44,131 bases of DNA from Marivita cryptomonadis (GCF_002115725.1 NZ_JFKD01000025.1:1-44131), one strand, 5' to 3'. Shown: positions 17,246 through 26,001, counted from the first letter of the stretch. Translations and numbers: made by a program. The notes: generated by a model from the letters alone, not told the origin.

Positions 17246-17938
17246 ATGAGAGAGCAAAAGCAAAGCACCACGACCGATGCTGTGTATGAACTGCTGTGCA
17301 GGGCAATCATTGAGCAGGCCCTGCAGCCTGGCATGCGGCTGCCAGAAGACACTGTAGGCGAGCAATTTGGCGTGAGCCGTACAATCGTCCGGCACGCCCT
17401 TGTCAGGCTGGAAACTATGGGTCTTGTCGTCTCGCGACGCAACCGCGGGGCATTCGTCGCCGAGCCATCGATCGAAGAGGCGCAACAGATATTTCAGGTC
17501 CGCCGATGTCTTGAAACCGAAGTCATCCGCATCGGCATCGAGACGATGTCCGAAGAGGACTTTGAACAGCTCGACGCACATGTCCGCCGCGAACAGGCCA
17601 TTAGGGGCAAGGACGGGCCCGTCTCGATCCGACTTTCAGGCGAGTTCCATATCCTGCTTGCACAGTTGAGCGGCAATGAGGTGTTGGCGCGATACGTCAC
17701 AGAGGTTGTTCTGCGATGCTCTTTGATCATGGCCATGTATGCGAAGTCGCATTCTTCCGACTGTGCGGTCGACGAGCACTCACAAATCATCGAGGCACTT
17801 CGCACAGCCAACGCCGACCTCGCTGTTTCATTGATGGAACATCACCTCGGAGCAGTTGCAGAGCGCGCCGCGTTCAAGAAAGCACCGGATACCGTTGAAT
17901 CTATTCTATCGCGATATGGCAAGGAATTGGCACATTGA
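17246..17938 (+). CDS. GntR-family transcriptional regulator, FCD subfamily
   Basis: A 230-aa regulator with an N-terminal winged helix (about residues 12-75; LPEDTVGEQFGVSRTIVRHA, then RRNRGAFVAEPS) and an all-helical FCD ligand domain. The metal-binding His residues of FCD are visible in SGEFHILLAQ, DEHSQIIEAL and LMEHHLGAV. The open frame begins upstream at 17096, but the ATG at 17246 is chosen because it follows AAGGGA and the protein then begins just before the DNA-binding domain. It is divergent from the importer operon and heads the flavin reductase/amidohydrolase operon. It probably represses both and responds to the substrate or a metabolite. Confidence 0.9.
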   Translation: MREQKQSTTTDAVYELLCRAIIEQALQPGMRLPEDTVGEQFGVSRTIVRHALVRLETMGLVVSRRNRGAFVAEPSIEEAQQIFQVRRCLETEVIRIGIETMSEEDFEQLDAHVRREQAIRGKDGPVSIRLSGEFHILLAQLSGNEVLARYVTEVVLRCSLIMAMYAKSHSSDCAVDEHSQIIEALRTANADLAVSLMEHHLGAVAERAAFKKAPDTVESILSRYGKELAH

Positions 17939-18624
17939 TCCATCACGCCATACGGTTCTCGGAATTAACGGCTCGACAGGCCTACAAGGTCATGATTGGA
18001 ACTGTGGTTCCCCGCCCCATCGCGTGGGTGACTACGATTTCGCCTGATGGCGTCGTGAACGCAGCACCCTATTCGTTTTTCAATTGCCTGTCGGCCGATC
18101 CGCCCATCCTTGCATTGGGTGTCGAAAACAAACCGGACCTGAGCTTCAAGGACACGGCCTACAATATCCGCCACACGGAGGTATTCACTGTAAATATCGT
18201 GGATTTCGCCAATGTCGAAGCCATGGCAGCAACGGCTGCACCCTTTGGTCCAGAGGTCGACGAGTTGGAGATGGCCGGGCTTACGGCAGTGGACGGCACG
18301 ATGGTGGCCTGCCCAAGGATCGCCGAAGCGCCAGTGGCCTTTGAATGTCGTCGACATACCTCAATCTCTGTCAGCAGTGCCCGCGAAATCATTCTCGGAC
18401 GGATCGAGATGGCGCATGTACGCGAAGACATCATCGACCTCGAAACATACTACTCGAACTCAGAGAAGCTTGACGCAATCGGACGCATGGGTGGCGATGG
18501 CTATTCAATGACACGAAACGCCTTCGACCTACCGACACCATCGGTTGAAGACGTCATGGCAAAAGGTCATGCCAGCTTGGCGCAAACCGATCTGAACGTC
18601 GGGAGCAAGATTAACCCAGACTAG
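17935..18624 (+). CDS. Flavin reductase-like domain protein (FMN-binding split barrel)
   Basis: A 229-aa protein with the DIM6/NTAB flavin reductase fold. LTARQAYKVMIGTVVPRPIAWVTT and NAAPYSFFNCLSADPPILALG are family hallmarks. The start is TTG at 17935, overlapping the GntR stop as TTGA; the next Met (residue 20) lies inside the conserved first motif, so the TTG start is needed to keep the domain whole. These proteins usually supply reduced FMN to a partner oxygenase, but no oxygenase gene is visible here. Some members are oxidoreductases by themselves. RutF is a relative, but no rutA-type gene is present. Confidence 0.87.
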   Translation: MIHHAIRFSELTARQAYKVMIGTVVPRPIAWVTTISPDGVVNAAPYSFFNCLSADPPILALGVENKPDLSFKDTAYNIRHTEVFTVNIVDFANVEAMAATAAPFGPEVDELEMAGLTAVDGTMVACPRIAEAPVAFECRRHTSISVSSAREIILGRIEMAHVREDIIDLETYYSNSEKLDAIGRMGGDGYSMTRNAFDLPTPSVEDVMAKGHASLAQTDLNVGSKINPD

Positions 18625-18715
18625 CGAAGTGTTATTTTCCGACACTCGCCTGTCGCCGCACAGAAGCAGGGTTGGAGAGGACGCGTGAAACATGCGTATT
18701 TCAGGAGGACCGCTC

Positions 18716-20155
18716 GTGAATGCCCCATATGACCTGATCTTGACATGCGCCACCATGGTGACCATGGACGTGGACCGCAGGGTTCTGGAAAAGAGCTGGA
18801 TCGCGATCACTGATGACAGGATCGCGGCAATCGGCACAGGCGAGCCACCTGCAGCAACAACGGTCATAGATCGACCGGGCATGATTGCATTGCCCGGTCT
18901 TATCGATGCGCATTCTCATGCAGGGCACGGGCTTGTGCGCGGCGCGGGCGATGGCGACGGCGAACTGTGGTTCCGCATCTGCGAAGACATTTACGCTGGT
19001 GCGGCCACACCCGCTTTCTGGCGGGCCGAAGCGCAGCTGGCACTGCTTGAGCGGCTAATGGGTGGCGTGACCACCGCAGTTTCGCTCTTGGGCGGTGGTG
19101 CCGACATTTATCGAACCGACACGCCCGAGGCTGGCGATGCCCATTGCGCGGCGACACGTGCATCTGGATTGCGTACCATCATGGCGGTGGGTCCGGGCCG
19201 CCTTCCCTTTCCACGGCAGTTTGGGCCGGATCGGGCACCTGTCAGTTTCGAAGAGCAAATGGCTGTTTGTGAAGACCTGATGAGTCGCCATGACGATGTT
19301 CTTATGCAAGGCACTGGAGTCGCTCTAATCTTCCCAGTCTATACCCCTAACCACATGAAAGAGAATGCCCCCGAGATCCGAACCATGTCGCGGGCCATGC
19401 GCGACCTGCAGGATCGCAGCGGCGTTCTCTTCACCCAAGATGGTCACCGAACGGATACAATCGCGCTAGCTGCCGAGCTTGGTCTTCTGTCAACAAAAGC
19501 CGCGCTCAGTCATAGCATTGACCTTAGCCCTGCGGACTTCGAGGCGCTCGCCCTCACCGGGGCAGCAATTATACACAATCCGTCGGCCATCATGTCGATC
19601 CGCGGCAGATGCCCGGTTCCGGAACTGATCGACGCAGGGATCACTGTCTGCCTTGGCTCTGATGCCGGCGCGCCAGATCGCGGGTTCGACATGTTTCGCC
19701 ACATGGCACAGGCGATGCACTACCACCGCCGCCACTTCCAAGATGCAGGCATTCTGCCCGAGGGTAAGGCGCTGGAAATGTGCACGATCGACGCTGCTCG
19801 CGCATTGGGCCTCGAGACTGAAATCGGGTCGTTGGAGGTTGGAAAAAAGGCGGACATCGTGTTGCTGGACGGGCGACGCGCACATCTATGGCCGCCTGTC
19901 ATGCCCTTGAACCGGATCACACATTTTGCCAATGCGGCCGATGTGAATACTGTAATCGTCAACGGCCGGGTGCTGTTGGATGACCGAAAGCCGCTTCTGA
20001 TATTGCCCAACGATGTTCTTGCCGAGGCTGAAGCAGAGGCCAACCGCGTTTTTGCAGTCAGCGGGCATGCCGACGCGCGACGCGAGCATGCTCAAACCTG
20101 GGGCAACCACCGAAAACAAACCCGCGGCTATGCGCCATCGGGTTCCAAGCAATAA
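18716..20155 (+). CDS. Amidohydrolase (AtzF-unrelated chlorohydrolase/deaminase branch, AtzA/TrzA-like)
   Basis: A 479-aa metal-dependent hydrolase or deaminase with the full ligand set: H66 and H68 (LIDAHSHAGHG), His in FTQDGHRTDT, His in LSHSIDLSP, and Asp in CLGSDAGAPDRG. The start is GTG at 18716, since AGGAGG sits 7 bases upstream; an in-frame ATG at 18692 has no such site. It is the last gene of the GntR/flavin-reductase operon, and in contrast with the paralogue at 10887-12320 keeps the HxH motif. Its substrate is presumably a heterocyclic amine related to the cargo of the divergent importer. Confidence 0.88.
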   Translation: MNAPYDLILTCATMVTMDVDRRVLEKSWIAITDDRIAAIGTGEPPAATTVIDRPGMIALPGLIDAHSHAGHGLVRGAGDGDGELWFRICEDIYAGAATPAFWRAEAQLALLERLMGGVTTAVSLLGGGADIYRTDTPEAGDAHCAATRASGLRTIMAVGPGRLPFPRQFGPDRAPVSFEEQMAVCEDLMSRHDDVLMQGTGVALIFPVYTPNHMKENAPEIRTMSRAMRDLQDRSGVLFTQDGHRTDTIALAAELGLLSTKAALSHSIDLSPADFEALALTGAAIIHNPSAIMSIRGRCPVPELIDAGITVCLGSDAGAPDRGFDMFRHMAQAMHYHRRHFQDAGILPEGKALEMCTIDAARALGLETEIGSLEVGKKADIVLLDGRRAHLWPPVMPLNRITHFANAADVNTVIVNGRVLLDDRKPLLILPNDVLAEAEAEANRVFAVSGHADARREHAQTWGNHRKQTRGYAPSGSKQ

Positions 20156-20340
20156 GTACCTCGCTCAGATTGAAAGCTGGCAAAAGTCGAAGGAAAAAAT
20201 TGTCACTGCACGATCAACCCTCTGTTTACACAGGTCGCGTGCGATTTTGATCAAATGGGTCGACCGACAGGGTAGGATTTCAAATATCCGCTACGAAAAT
20301 CATGCGAAATCAAGCGATTAGCACATGATCACGTACTACA

Positions 20341-20600
20341 CACGACGCACTTTAAATACTTGAATTAACTTGAAAATCGCCACCGCCCATCATGGGAGCA
20401 CAGGATAATCGCGCTGCCGAGGTTGCTGCGTTGTAAGGTATTATCGCTCTCCTATGGTCCGCGTCGCGTCCATGTTGCACACATACTGTACGGGAATTGG
20501 GGCAGTCCAGCCCCCCGAAAGGGAAGGCAGGTAAACGGCGGTGAATAGGTAGGTTTGTGTTCTTGCGCCTCTGCTCAGTCGTAAAGCCAAAACCGCACGC
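20341..20600 (-). repeat. dusA-type island-boundary repeat, copy A (most decayed)
   Basis: One of three similar copies in the same orientation (others at about 40.5 and 43.7 kb). It shares with copy C an exact 19-mer (20528-20546 here, 43806-43824 there) followed by a matching GGTTTGTGTT stretch. With both others it shares the segment with a minus-strand Shine-Dalgarno and DusA N-terminus. The similarity also continues left of the dusA fragment (CGTGTGTA region near 20330-20345). I interpret it as a scar of island integration into dusA. Confidence 0.7.
20354..20441 (-). pseudogene. dusA: Decayed 5' fragment of dusA (copy A)
   Basis: Read leftward, AGGAGA is followed by ATA in place of the start codon, then codons for NAATSAARLSCAPMM and a divergent tail to TAA. 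The AARLSxAPMM segment matches the DusA N-terminus and the two other copies. The lost start codon and GGG after MM indicate decay. Confidence 0.6.
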
Positions 20601-21093
20601 GACTTCCAAAGGCAAAGAAAGCAGCTCACTTTGGGCGGCTCATTTCTGTAAAACAATGCGTGGCTCTTCAAATAGAGCCGATTTGGCTGCGCTTTCCAAT
20701 CAACCGATCTGCATTGATCTCATATCAATTTGCCTCTGCCGACCGTCGCCGCCCAGGCGGGAAATGACAGGAACGAACCCATTCTGTGAATTCTAATTCT
20801 ATGCGGCGTGCGCTTGCTACTTGGACGATACTACGTCAGCGAGAAATCCGATGCCGCCGCACAGCGGATGATGCGGCCATTGGTCTATGACGCAGCATAG
20901 ATCAGCAGCCAAATTTACGCTTCGCGAGAACAGCGACTCTTTGGCTACAACTGCGCCGATGCCCACCTTTGAAGCCTTGAATGCAAAGTGATCGTCATTC
21001 CTAGCATTGTTTTATCTGAACACACGATAGGGCATCCTGGGTGTCTTGGTTCGAGTATTCTCAAACGGGTGTGCCTTGGGTACGATGGTGGCC

Positions 21094-21747
21094 TTATGCG
21101 GTTTGGGCTCGCGCTCCGAACCGGCGGTTGTAAAGGGTGCGGTAAGCCTCGGCCGATGCAGGCAAATGGGCGCGAACCGCTGCGACAAGCGCCTCTTCTG
21201 ACGTGCCGCGCAAGGCCGCGATGATGTCAAAGTGCTGGCTGACGATTTGTTCCATATGAGTCTCATCGTCGTATTTGACAACGCGAATAGGCTGCGCTGC
21301 GCGGGCGTGTTTGCTGATCAATTCAGCAAGGCGCGGGTTTCCACAGCACGAATACTGCACTTCGTGAAACTCTTGATTGAGCCAGAAGACGGATCGAAAA
21401 TCGTGCTCCTTAACCGCCTTTTCATGGCGACGTGCGATGTCTTCCAACCGCGTCGCAATCTGTTGGCTACAGGGAAGGTTCGTACGTTCCGCGGCAGCCG
21501 TTTCCAGGATGATCCGAACGTCATATAGCGCATCAACCTCATCTGGGGTGAAGTCCACCACCTCAACCCCGCGATTGGGCCGTCGTACCAGAAGCCCACG
21601 CGCTTCGAGCTCTGCAAAAGCGTTGCGCACCGCATGCCGTTTGGCGCCATAGATCTCCATAACCCGGTCTTCGATGATTCTCGCGCCAGGCGGATACACA
21701 CCGAAAATAACGTCGTTCTCTAGGTCCTGTGTCAGCAGGTCGGACAT
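21094..21747 (-). CDS. GntR-family transcriptional regulator, FCD subfamily
   Basis: A 217-aa regulator with an N-terminal winged helix (ARIIEDRVMEIYGAKRHAVRNA, RRPNRGVEVVDF) and an FCD domain whose metal-binding histidines appear in NQEFHEVQYS, SQHFDIIAAL and RAHLPASAEAYR. Two starts are possible: GTG at 21756 or ATG at 21747. The ATG is preferred because GGAG is 8 bases upstream of it but directly abuts the GTG. It is divergent from the sugar-type ABC/aldolase operon and likely represses it through the palindromes at 21816-21843. Confidence 0.9.
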   Translation of the reverse strand: MSDLLTQDLENDVIFGVYPPGARIIEDRVMEIYGAKRHAVRNAFAELEARGLLVRRPNRGVEVVDFTPDEVDALYDVRIILETAAAERTNLPCSQQIATRLEDIARRHEKAVKEHDFRSVFWLNQEFHEVQYSCCGNPRLAELISKHARAAQPIRVVKYDDETHMEQIVSQHFDIIAALRGTSEEALVAAVRAHLPASAEAYRTLYNRRFGARAQTA

Positions 21748-21815
21748 ACTGGACACTCCGTTTCCTTCAATAAAACCAACTTAGCAGGTCAGGAAAATCT
21801 GTCCATTCCAAATTA

Positions 21816-21857
21816 TCAATAATCTTATTGACGAAACTTTCGTCGTCCGTCTACGCT
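21816..21857 (+). promoter_or_regulatory. Promoter with two palindromic operators upstream of the CUT1/bicupin operon
   Basis: Two dyads lie side by side: TCAATAA-TC-TTATTGA at 21816-21831 (perfect 7-bp arms) and ACGAAA-C-TTTCGT at 21831-21843 (perfect 6-bp arms). A candidate -35, TTGACG (21828-21833), lies across their junction and a candidate -10, TACGCT (21852-21857), follows at 18 bp. Repressor binding would block this promoter. The GntR/FCD protein encoded next door is the likely ligand. Confidence 0.55.
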
Positions 21858-21880
21858 GGGGACAGTCAAGGGAGGAAACT

Positions 21881-23155
21881 ATGAAACTATTTACCAGCGC
21901 GATTGCGATCGCAGCTTCACTGTGCGGCGCTCAGGCTTTCGCATGGGAGGCAACAGAAGGTCGGCCATTCGACGGTCAGACCGTGAATGTATTGGCCGTG
22001 AAATCCAGCCAGTTCGAGGCGCACGAAGCCCGGCTGGCCGAATTCGAAGAGGCCACGGGCATCGACGTCGTGTACGATTACGTGCCGTTCCCGAACATGA
22101 AAGAAGCCCTGACAACCGAAATGGTTGCGGGCGGCGATTATGATGTTGTGTCGGTGATGGATCAGTGGGTGTCATCGCTGCAAATGCTGTTGGCGCCGAT
22201 TGGGCCGGGCATTGAGGCACAGGGCACCGACCTGAGTGATTTCCCTGCGGCACACATTCGTCATGGCATGCTGAACGGTGAATTGATCGGCCTGCCGGTG
22301 CGCGGCCACGTTCAATTGATGTTCTATCGGACGGATCTTCTGGAAGAAGCTGGCGTGACGCCCCCACAGACCTGGGAAGACATGGTCACAGCCGCGAAAA
22401 CCATTCAGGAGAAAACCGACGCCGCTGGCGTGGCACTGCCGTATGGCAAGCTCAATGGTCAGAACCTGATGGTTTGGATGAACCTGCTTTGGGGCAATGG
22501 TGGCGATCTGTTTGATGCAGGCGGCAATGCGATCTTCAATTCCGATGCTGGTGTTGCGGCGACTGAAACCTACGTCAGCTACCTGACCGAGGAAGAAATC
22601 GTTCCTGCAGGTTCTGCCGTGTTTGTTGAGCAGGATGCCGTGACCAGCTTTAAGCAGGGCAACTCCGCGATGCTTCCTGTTTGGTGGTGGGTGCGTTCGC
22701 AACTGAGCGATCCTGAGCAATCCACGCTGACGGCCGACCAGATCGGGTTTACGGCCCTGCCATCGGTCGCCGGTGCAGACCGCACAACCTTCACCAACAC
22801 CTGGATCTTTGGTGTGACGGCCGAATCCGACAACAAGGACGCCGCTACGGAATTCCTTGGTTGGCTGACCGATCCTGCACTTGAGCGTGACGTGCTGATG
22901 GACCCTGATCTGTCCGAGGTTGTTGCCGTTCACATGTCCAACTTGACGGATCCTGAGGTCAACGCGCGTTGGGGCGGCATGCACCAGGCGGCGGCTGACG
23001 CTCTGGCGACGGCAGACGGTGTGGAGTTCGGCGACAACTGGCCGCGCATCGTGCTGATCCTTGAGACAGCGATCTCCAGCCTTGCGTCCGGCGAAGCAAC
23101 CGACGTGCAGGCGACACTCGACAAAGCCGCCGAGGATATCGCGGCAATCCGCTAG
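21881..23155 (+). CDS. ABC transporter solute-binding protein, family 1 (sugar type)
   Basis: A 424-aa periplasmic receptor. The Sec signal ends at GAQAFA and the mature protein begins WEATEG. Features of family 1 include FEEATGIDVVYDYVPF, LIGLPVRGHVQLMFYRTDLLEEAG and LLWGNGGDLFDAGGN. It heads the rightward operon with an AGGAG site. Cargo is presumably a sugar, sugar acid or related polyol, but the cupin/aldolase genes downstream leave room for another hydroxy compound. Confidence 0.93.
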   Translation: MKLFTSAIAIAASLCGAQAFAWEATEGRPFDGQTVNVLAVKSSQFEAHEARLAEFEEATGIDVVYDYVPFPNMKEALTTEMVAGGDYDVVSVMDQWVSSLQMLLAPIGPGIEAQGTDLSDFPAAHIRHGMLNGELIGLPVRGHVQLMFYRTDLLEEAGVTPPQTWEDMVTAAKTIQEKTDAAGVALPYGKLNGQNLMVWMNLLWGNGGDLFDAGGNAIFNSDAGVAATETYVSYLTEEEIVPAGSAVFVEQDAVTSFKQGNSAMLPVWWWVRSQLSDPEQSTLTADQIGFTALPSVAGADRTTFTNTWIFGVTAESDNKDAATEFLGWLTDPALERDVLMDPDLSEVVAVHMSNLTDPEVNARWGGMHQAAADALATADGVEFGDNWPRIVLILETAISSLASGEATDVQATLDKAAEDIAAIR

Positions 23156-23163
23156 CCTCCCCA

Positions 23164-23200
23164 GGGCTGGGCGGCATCTGTCGCCCGGCCCCTTTCTTTT
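23164..23200 (+). terminator. Intra-operon hairpin after the solute-receptor gene (attenuator)
   Basis: A 10-bp stem, 23164-23173 with 23182-23191 (one G-U pair), has an 8-nt loop and is followed by TTTCTTTT. It sits between the receptor and first permease genes, as at 4335 in the TRAP operon, and likely reduces transcription of the membrane genes. Confidence 0.65.
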
Positions 23201-23224
23201 CCTAGATCGTGATGAGGTGCCCCC

Positions 23225-24109
23225 GTGAAAGATCGGCTACTGCCCTATTGGTTATTGATCCCGGCCTTCATCATCGTGCTGGCGACAACGATCTACCCTC
23301 TTGCCTATTCGTTCATCACGTCGTTTCGCGCCTGGGACCTCACCAAAAGCCGCCGCCCCGAAGGCTTCGTCGGCCTCGATAATTACCTTTATGCCGCTGG
23401 CGAAAGCCAATTTCTGAACTCGCTTTGGGTGACGTTTGTCTTTGTGATCACCAGCGTGATCCTGACGGTGGTGCTGGCCATGGCGCTTGCGCTGCTGCTG
23501 CGCCGCAAGGGGCCGATGCATACCTTCACGCGCATCATCCTGATCCTGCCTTTCGCGATGAGCCCCGCGCTGATCGGTGTCAGCTACCGCTTTATGTTCA
23601 ACCCCGAATTCGGCGTCATCGCCAATGGCTTGGGCGCTGTGTTCCCCGCGTTGCAGGGCGTGCCGTGGCTGGCTGATCCGCAACTGGCCATGGGCATTCT
23701 GGTGCTGACAGATGTTTGGCACTGGACGCCTTATATGACCTTCATGTGTCTGGGCGGCCTTGCCTCCATCCCGCGCGAAACCGAGGAAGCGGCGCGCATC
23801 GACGGTGCATCCAACCTGCGCATCGTGTTTGGCATCATTCTGCCGCAGATGCGCGGTGTAATCCTTGTGATGGCGGTTCTGAAAACGATCTTTGCTCTGA
23901 AGATGTTTGATCAGGTCGTCACGCTGACAGGGGGTGGACCAGGCACATCGACCGAAACGCTGGCCTATTTCATCTTTAACGTAGGCTTCCGCTGGTTCGA
24001 CATGGGCTATGCCTCGGCGCTGGCGTGGATCCTGACGGCGATCATGATGTTCATCTCAATCTGGTATGTCCGCATGCTGCTGAGCGAAAGAAAGATGGCA
24101 ACCGCATGA
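23225..24109 (+). CDS. CUT1-type ABC transporter permease (MalF/UgpA-like)
   Basis: A 294-aa inner-membrane permease with six membrane segments. The start is GTG at 23225 with GAGGTG upstream. The EAA coupling loop reads EEAARIDGASNLRIVFGIILPQ. The C-terminal KMFDQVVTLTGGGPGTSTET is a hallmark of sugar permeases of this type. Its stop overlaps the start of the second permease (ATGA, 24106-24109). Confidence 0.93.
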   Translation: MKDRLLPYWLLIPAFIIVLATTIYPLAYSFITSFRAWDLTKSRRPEGFVGLDNYLYAAGESQFLNSLWVTFVFVITSVILTVVLAMALALLLRRKGPMHTFTRIILILPFAMSPALIGVSYRFMFNPEFGVIANGLGAVFPALQGVPWLADPQLAMGILVLTDVWHWTPYMTFMCLGGLASIPRETEEAARIDGASNLRIVFGIILPQMRGVILVMAVLKTIFALKMFDQVVTLTGGGPGTSTETLAYFIFNVGFRWFDMGYASALAWILTAIMMFISIWYVRMLLSERKMATA

Positions 24110-24921
24110 GAAAGACGCTCGCATATCTGGGCGAACGCGCCCTTCTTGCCCTGATCTCGTTTGTGGTCCTGTTCCCGATCGCGTGGATGTTTCTGACCGC
24201 CTTCAAACAGCCCCGCGACGCCTATTCCCTATCGCTGATTTTTGAACCGACGGTGCAGAACTTCGTCACCGTGTTCTCGGAGCCGTGGAACCTTGGGTCG
24301 ATGGTTCTGAACTCGGTCATCGTAGCCACGGTGACGGTTGCGATTGCGGTGCCTTGCGCGGCGCTGGCGGCCTATTCGTTCTCTCGGTTTAGGGTAAAAG
24401 GACGCAAGTTCCTGTTCTTTCTCATCCTGTCCACACAGTTCATTCCTGCCGTGGTGATCGTGCTACCGTTCTTCTTAATGTTCCGGCAGTTGGACCTTCT
24501 GGACACGCGTATCGCATTGATCATCGTCAACCTGGCCATTGTGACGCCCTTTGTGATCTGGATGATCAAGGGCTTCATCGACGCGATCCCGACAGACAGC
24601 GAAGAAGCGGCGATGATCGACGGTGCATCCCGCCTGCGGGTGATCAAAGACATCGTCATGCCCATGGCCGCCCCCGGCATCATGACCTCATCGATCTTCT
24701 GCTTTATCCTGACGTGGAACGAATTTCTGTTTGCGCTGATCCTGTCGCGCCGCGATGCTGTCACCCTGCCCGTCGGCCTTGTCAGTTTCCGCACCGAACG
24801 CGGCGATCTTTGGGAATTGATGAGCGCGGCCGGCGTCATGATTACCGTGCCGATCTTTATCATGGCCCTGTTCATCCAGAAACACTTTACGCGCGGCATG
24901 ACGGCCGGTGCGGTCAAATAA
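24106..24921 (+). CDS. CUT1-type ABC transporter permease (MalG/UgpE-like)
   Basis: A 271-aa permease with six membrane segments and the EAA loop EEAAMIDGASRLRVIKDIVMP. FPIAWMFLTAFKQPRDAYS near the N-terminus is typical. The ATG at 24106 overlaps the previous stop; an upstream in-frame extension is rejected because it lies within the first permease gene. Confidence 0.93.
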   Translation: MRKTLAYLGERALLALISFVVLFPIAWMFLTAFKQPRDAYSLSLIFEPTVQNFVTVFSEPWNLGSMVLNSVIVATVTVAIAVPCAALAAYSFSRFRVKGRKFLFFLILSTQFIPAVVIVLPFFLMFRQLDLLDTRIALIIVNLAIVTPFVIWMIKGFIDAIPTDSEEAAMIDGASRLRVIKDIVMPMAAPGIMTSSIFCFILTWNEFLFALILSRRDAVTLPVGLVSFRTERGDLWELMSAAGVMITVPIFIMALFIQKHFTRGMTAGAVK

Positions 24922-24934
24922 AAGGAAACGAAAC

Positions 24935-25987
24935 ATGGCCGAAGTCCGTCTTGTTGATATCGAAAAGAAGTATGGCAATTTCCTTGCCGTCCCGAAGCAA
25001 AGCCTGACCATTCATGACGGTGAGTTTCTGGTGCTGTTGGGGCCATCAGGCTGTGGCAAGACCACGACGATGCGCATGATCGCCGGGCTTGAGGACATCA
25101 CCTCGGGCGACATCATGATCAAGGGCGAGCGGGTCAACGACAAGCCGCCCAAGGACCGCGACATCGCGATGGTGTTCCAGAACTACGGTCTTTATCCGCA
25201 TATGACCGTACGCCAGAACATCGAATATCCGCTGAAACTGCGCGGCATGTCCAAGGTTGATCGCAAGGCACGGGTGCAGGAAACCGCCGAAAAGGTCGAA
25301 CTGGACGCCCTGCTGGAACGCCGCCCGTCCGAACTGTCCGGTGGTCAGCGTCAACGCGTGGCTCTTGCCCGTGCTATCGTGCGCACGCCAAGCATCTTCC
25401 TGATGGACGAGCCGCTATCCAATCTGGATGCCAAACTCCGCGTGACCATGCGGGCTGAACTCAAACACCTGCATCATGAACTCGGCGTCACCACAGTATA
25501 CGTGACACACGACCAAATGGAGGCGATGACGCTTGCCACACGCGTGGCTGTCATGCGTGACGGTAAGATCGTACAATTGGACACACCCAAGAAAATCTAC
25601 GCCGAACCGGCTGATCTGTTTGTGGCTGGCTTTATCGGATCGCCATCAATGAACCTGATTGATGGCGCTGTGCAGAGCGGCGTGTTCCGTGCCGACGGCG
25701 TTGAACTCCCCGTCGATCTGGCGGGCTGCAAAGGGGTTGTGTTGGGCATTCGCCCCGAAGAGCTCGATATTACCGAGGACGCAGGAGCGGCCATCAGCGG
25801 CAAGCTCTACGCTCTTGAACTGACGGGGGAATCCACGCTGGTGACCCTGCGCAACGGGCCGTCTTCAGTTTGCGCACGCGGTCATGCCGATTTCGAAGCA
25901 GAGATCAATTCACCCTGTCATTTGGCACCTAAGGATGGCGCGCGCATTCATCTGTTTGACCGCGCGACCGGCGAGCGTCTCAGATAA
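24935..25987 (+). CDS. CUT1-type ABC transporter ATP-binding protein (UgpC/MsmK/MalK-like)
   Basis: A 350-aa ATPase. Walker A is GPSGCGKTTT, the Q-loop region MVFQNYGLYPHMTV, the signature ELSGGQRQRVALARAI and Walker B LMDEPLSNLDAKLR. A C-terminal OB-like regulatory domain (MOI/TOBE; GIRPEELDI) follows. The ATG at 24935 is preferred to upstream codons because of AAAGGAAA. It energises the two permeases encoded just before. Confidence 0.94.
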   Translation: MAEVRLVDIEKKYGNFLAVPKQSLTIHDGEFLVLLGPSGCGKTTTMRMIAGLEDITSGDIMIKGERVNDKPPKDRDIAMVFQNYGLYPHMTVRQNIEYPLKLRGMSKVDRKARVQETAEKVELDALLERRPSELSGGQRQRVALARAIVRTPSIFLMDEPLSNLDAKLRVTMRAELKHLHHELGVTTVYVTHDQMEAMTLATRVAVMRDGKIVQLDTPKKIYAEPADLFVAGFIGSPSMNLIDGAVQSGVFRADGVELPVDLAGCKGVVLGIRPEELDITEDAGAAISGKLYALELTGESTLVTLRNGPSSVCARGHADFEAEINSPCHLAPKDGARIHLFDRATGERLR

Positions 25988-26001
25988 AAAGAGGACACAT
26001 C

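Larger units (their letters stand above)
20156..21093. other. 938-bp gene-free interval between catabolic clusters
   Basis: No convincing gene is found here. It contains repeat copy A with a decayed dusA 5' fragment (described separately) at about 20341-20600. The remainder, 20601-21093, has many stops in all frames and no motif I recognise. It is probably decayed island-junction DNA. Confidence 0.6.

Noticed and set aside
17935..18624. Assignment of the flavin reductase as RutF of the pyrimidine Rut pathway
   Set aside because: No RutA-type oxygenase, RutB, RutC or RutG gene is present in the window, so only the fold can be named.
20341..20600. The repeat copies as insertion-sequence remnants
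   Set aside because: I found no transposase motif, terminal inverted repeats or target duplications. The conserved Shine-Dalgarno plus DusA N-terminus explains the core better.
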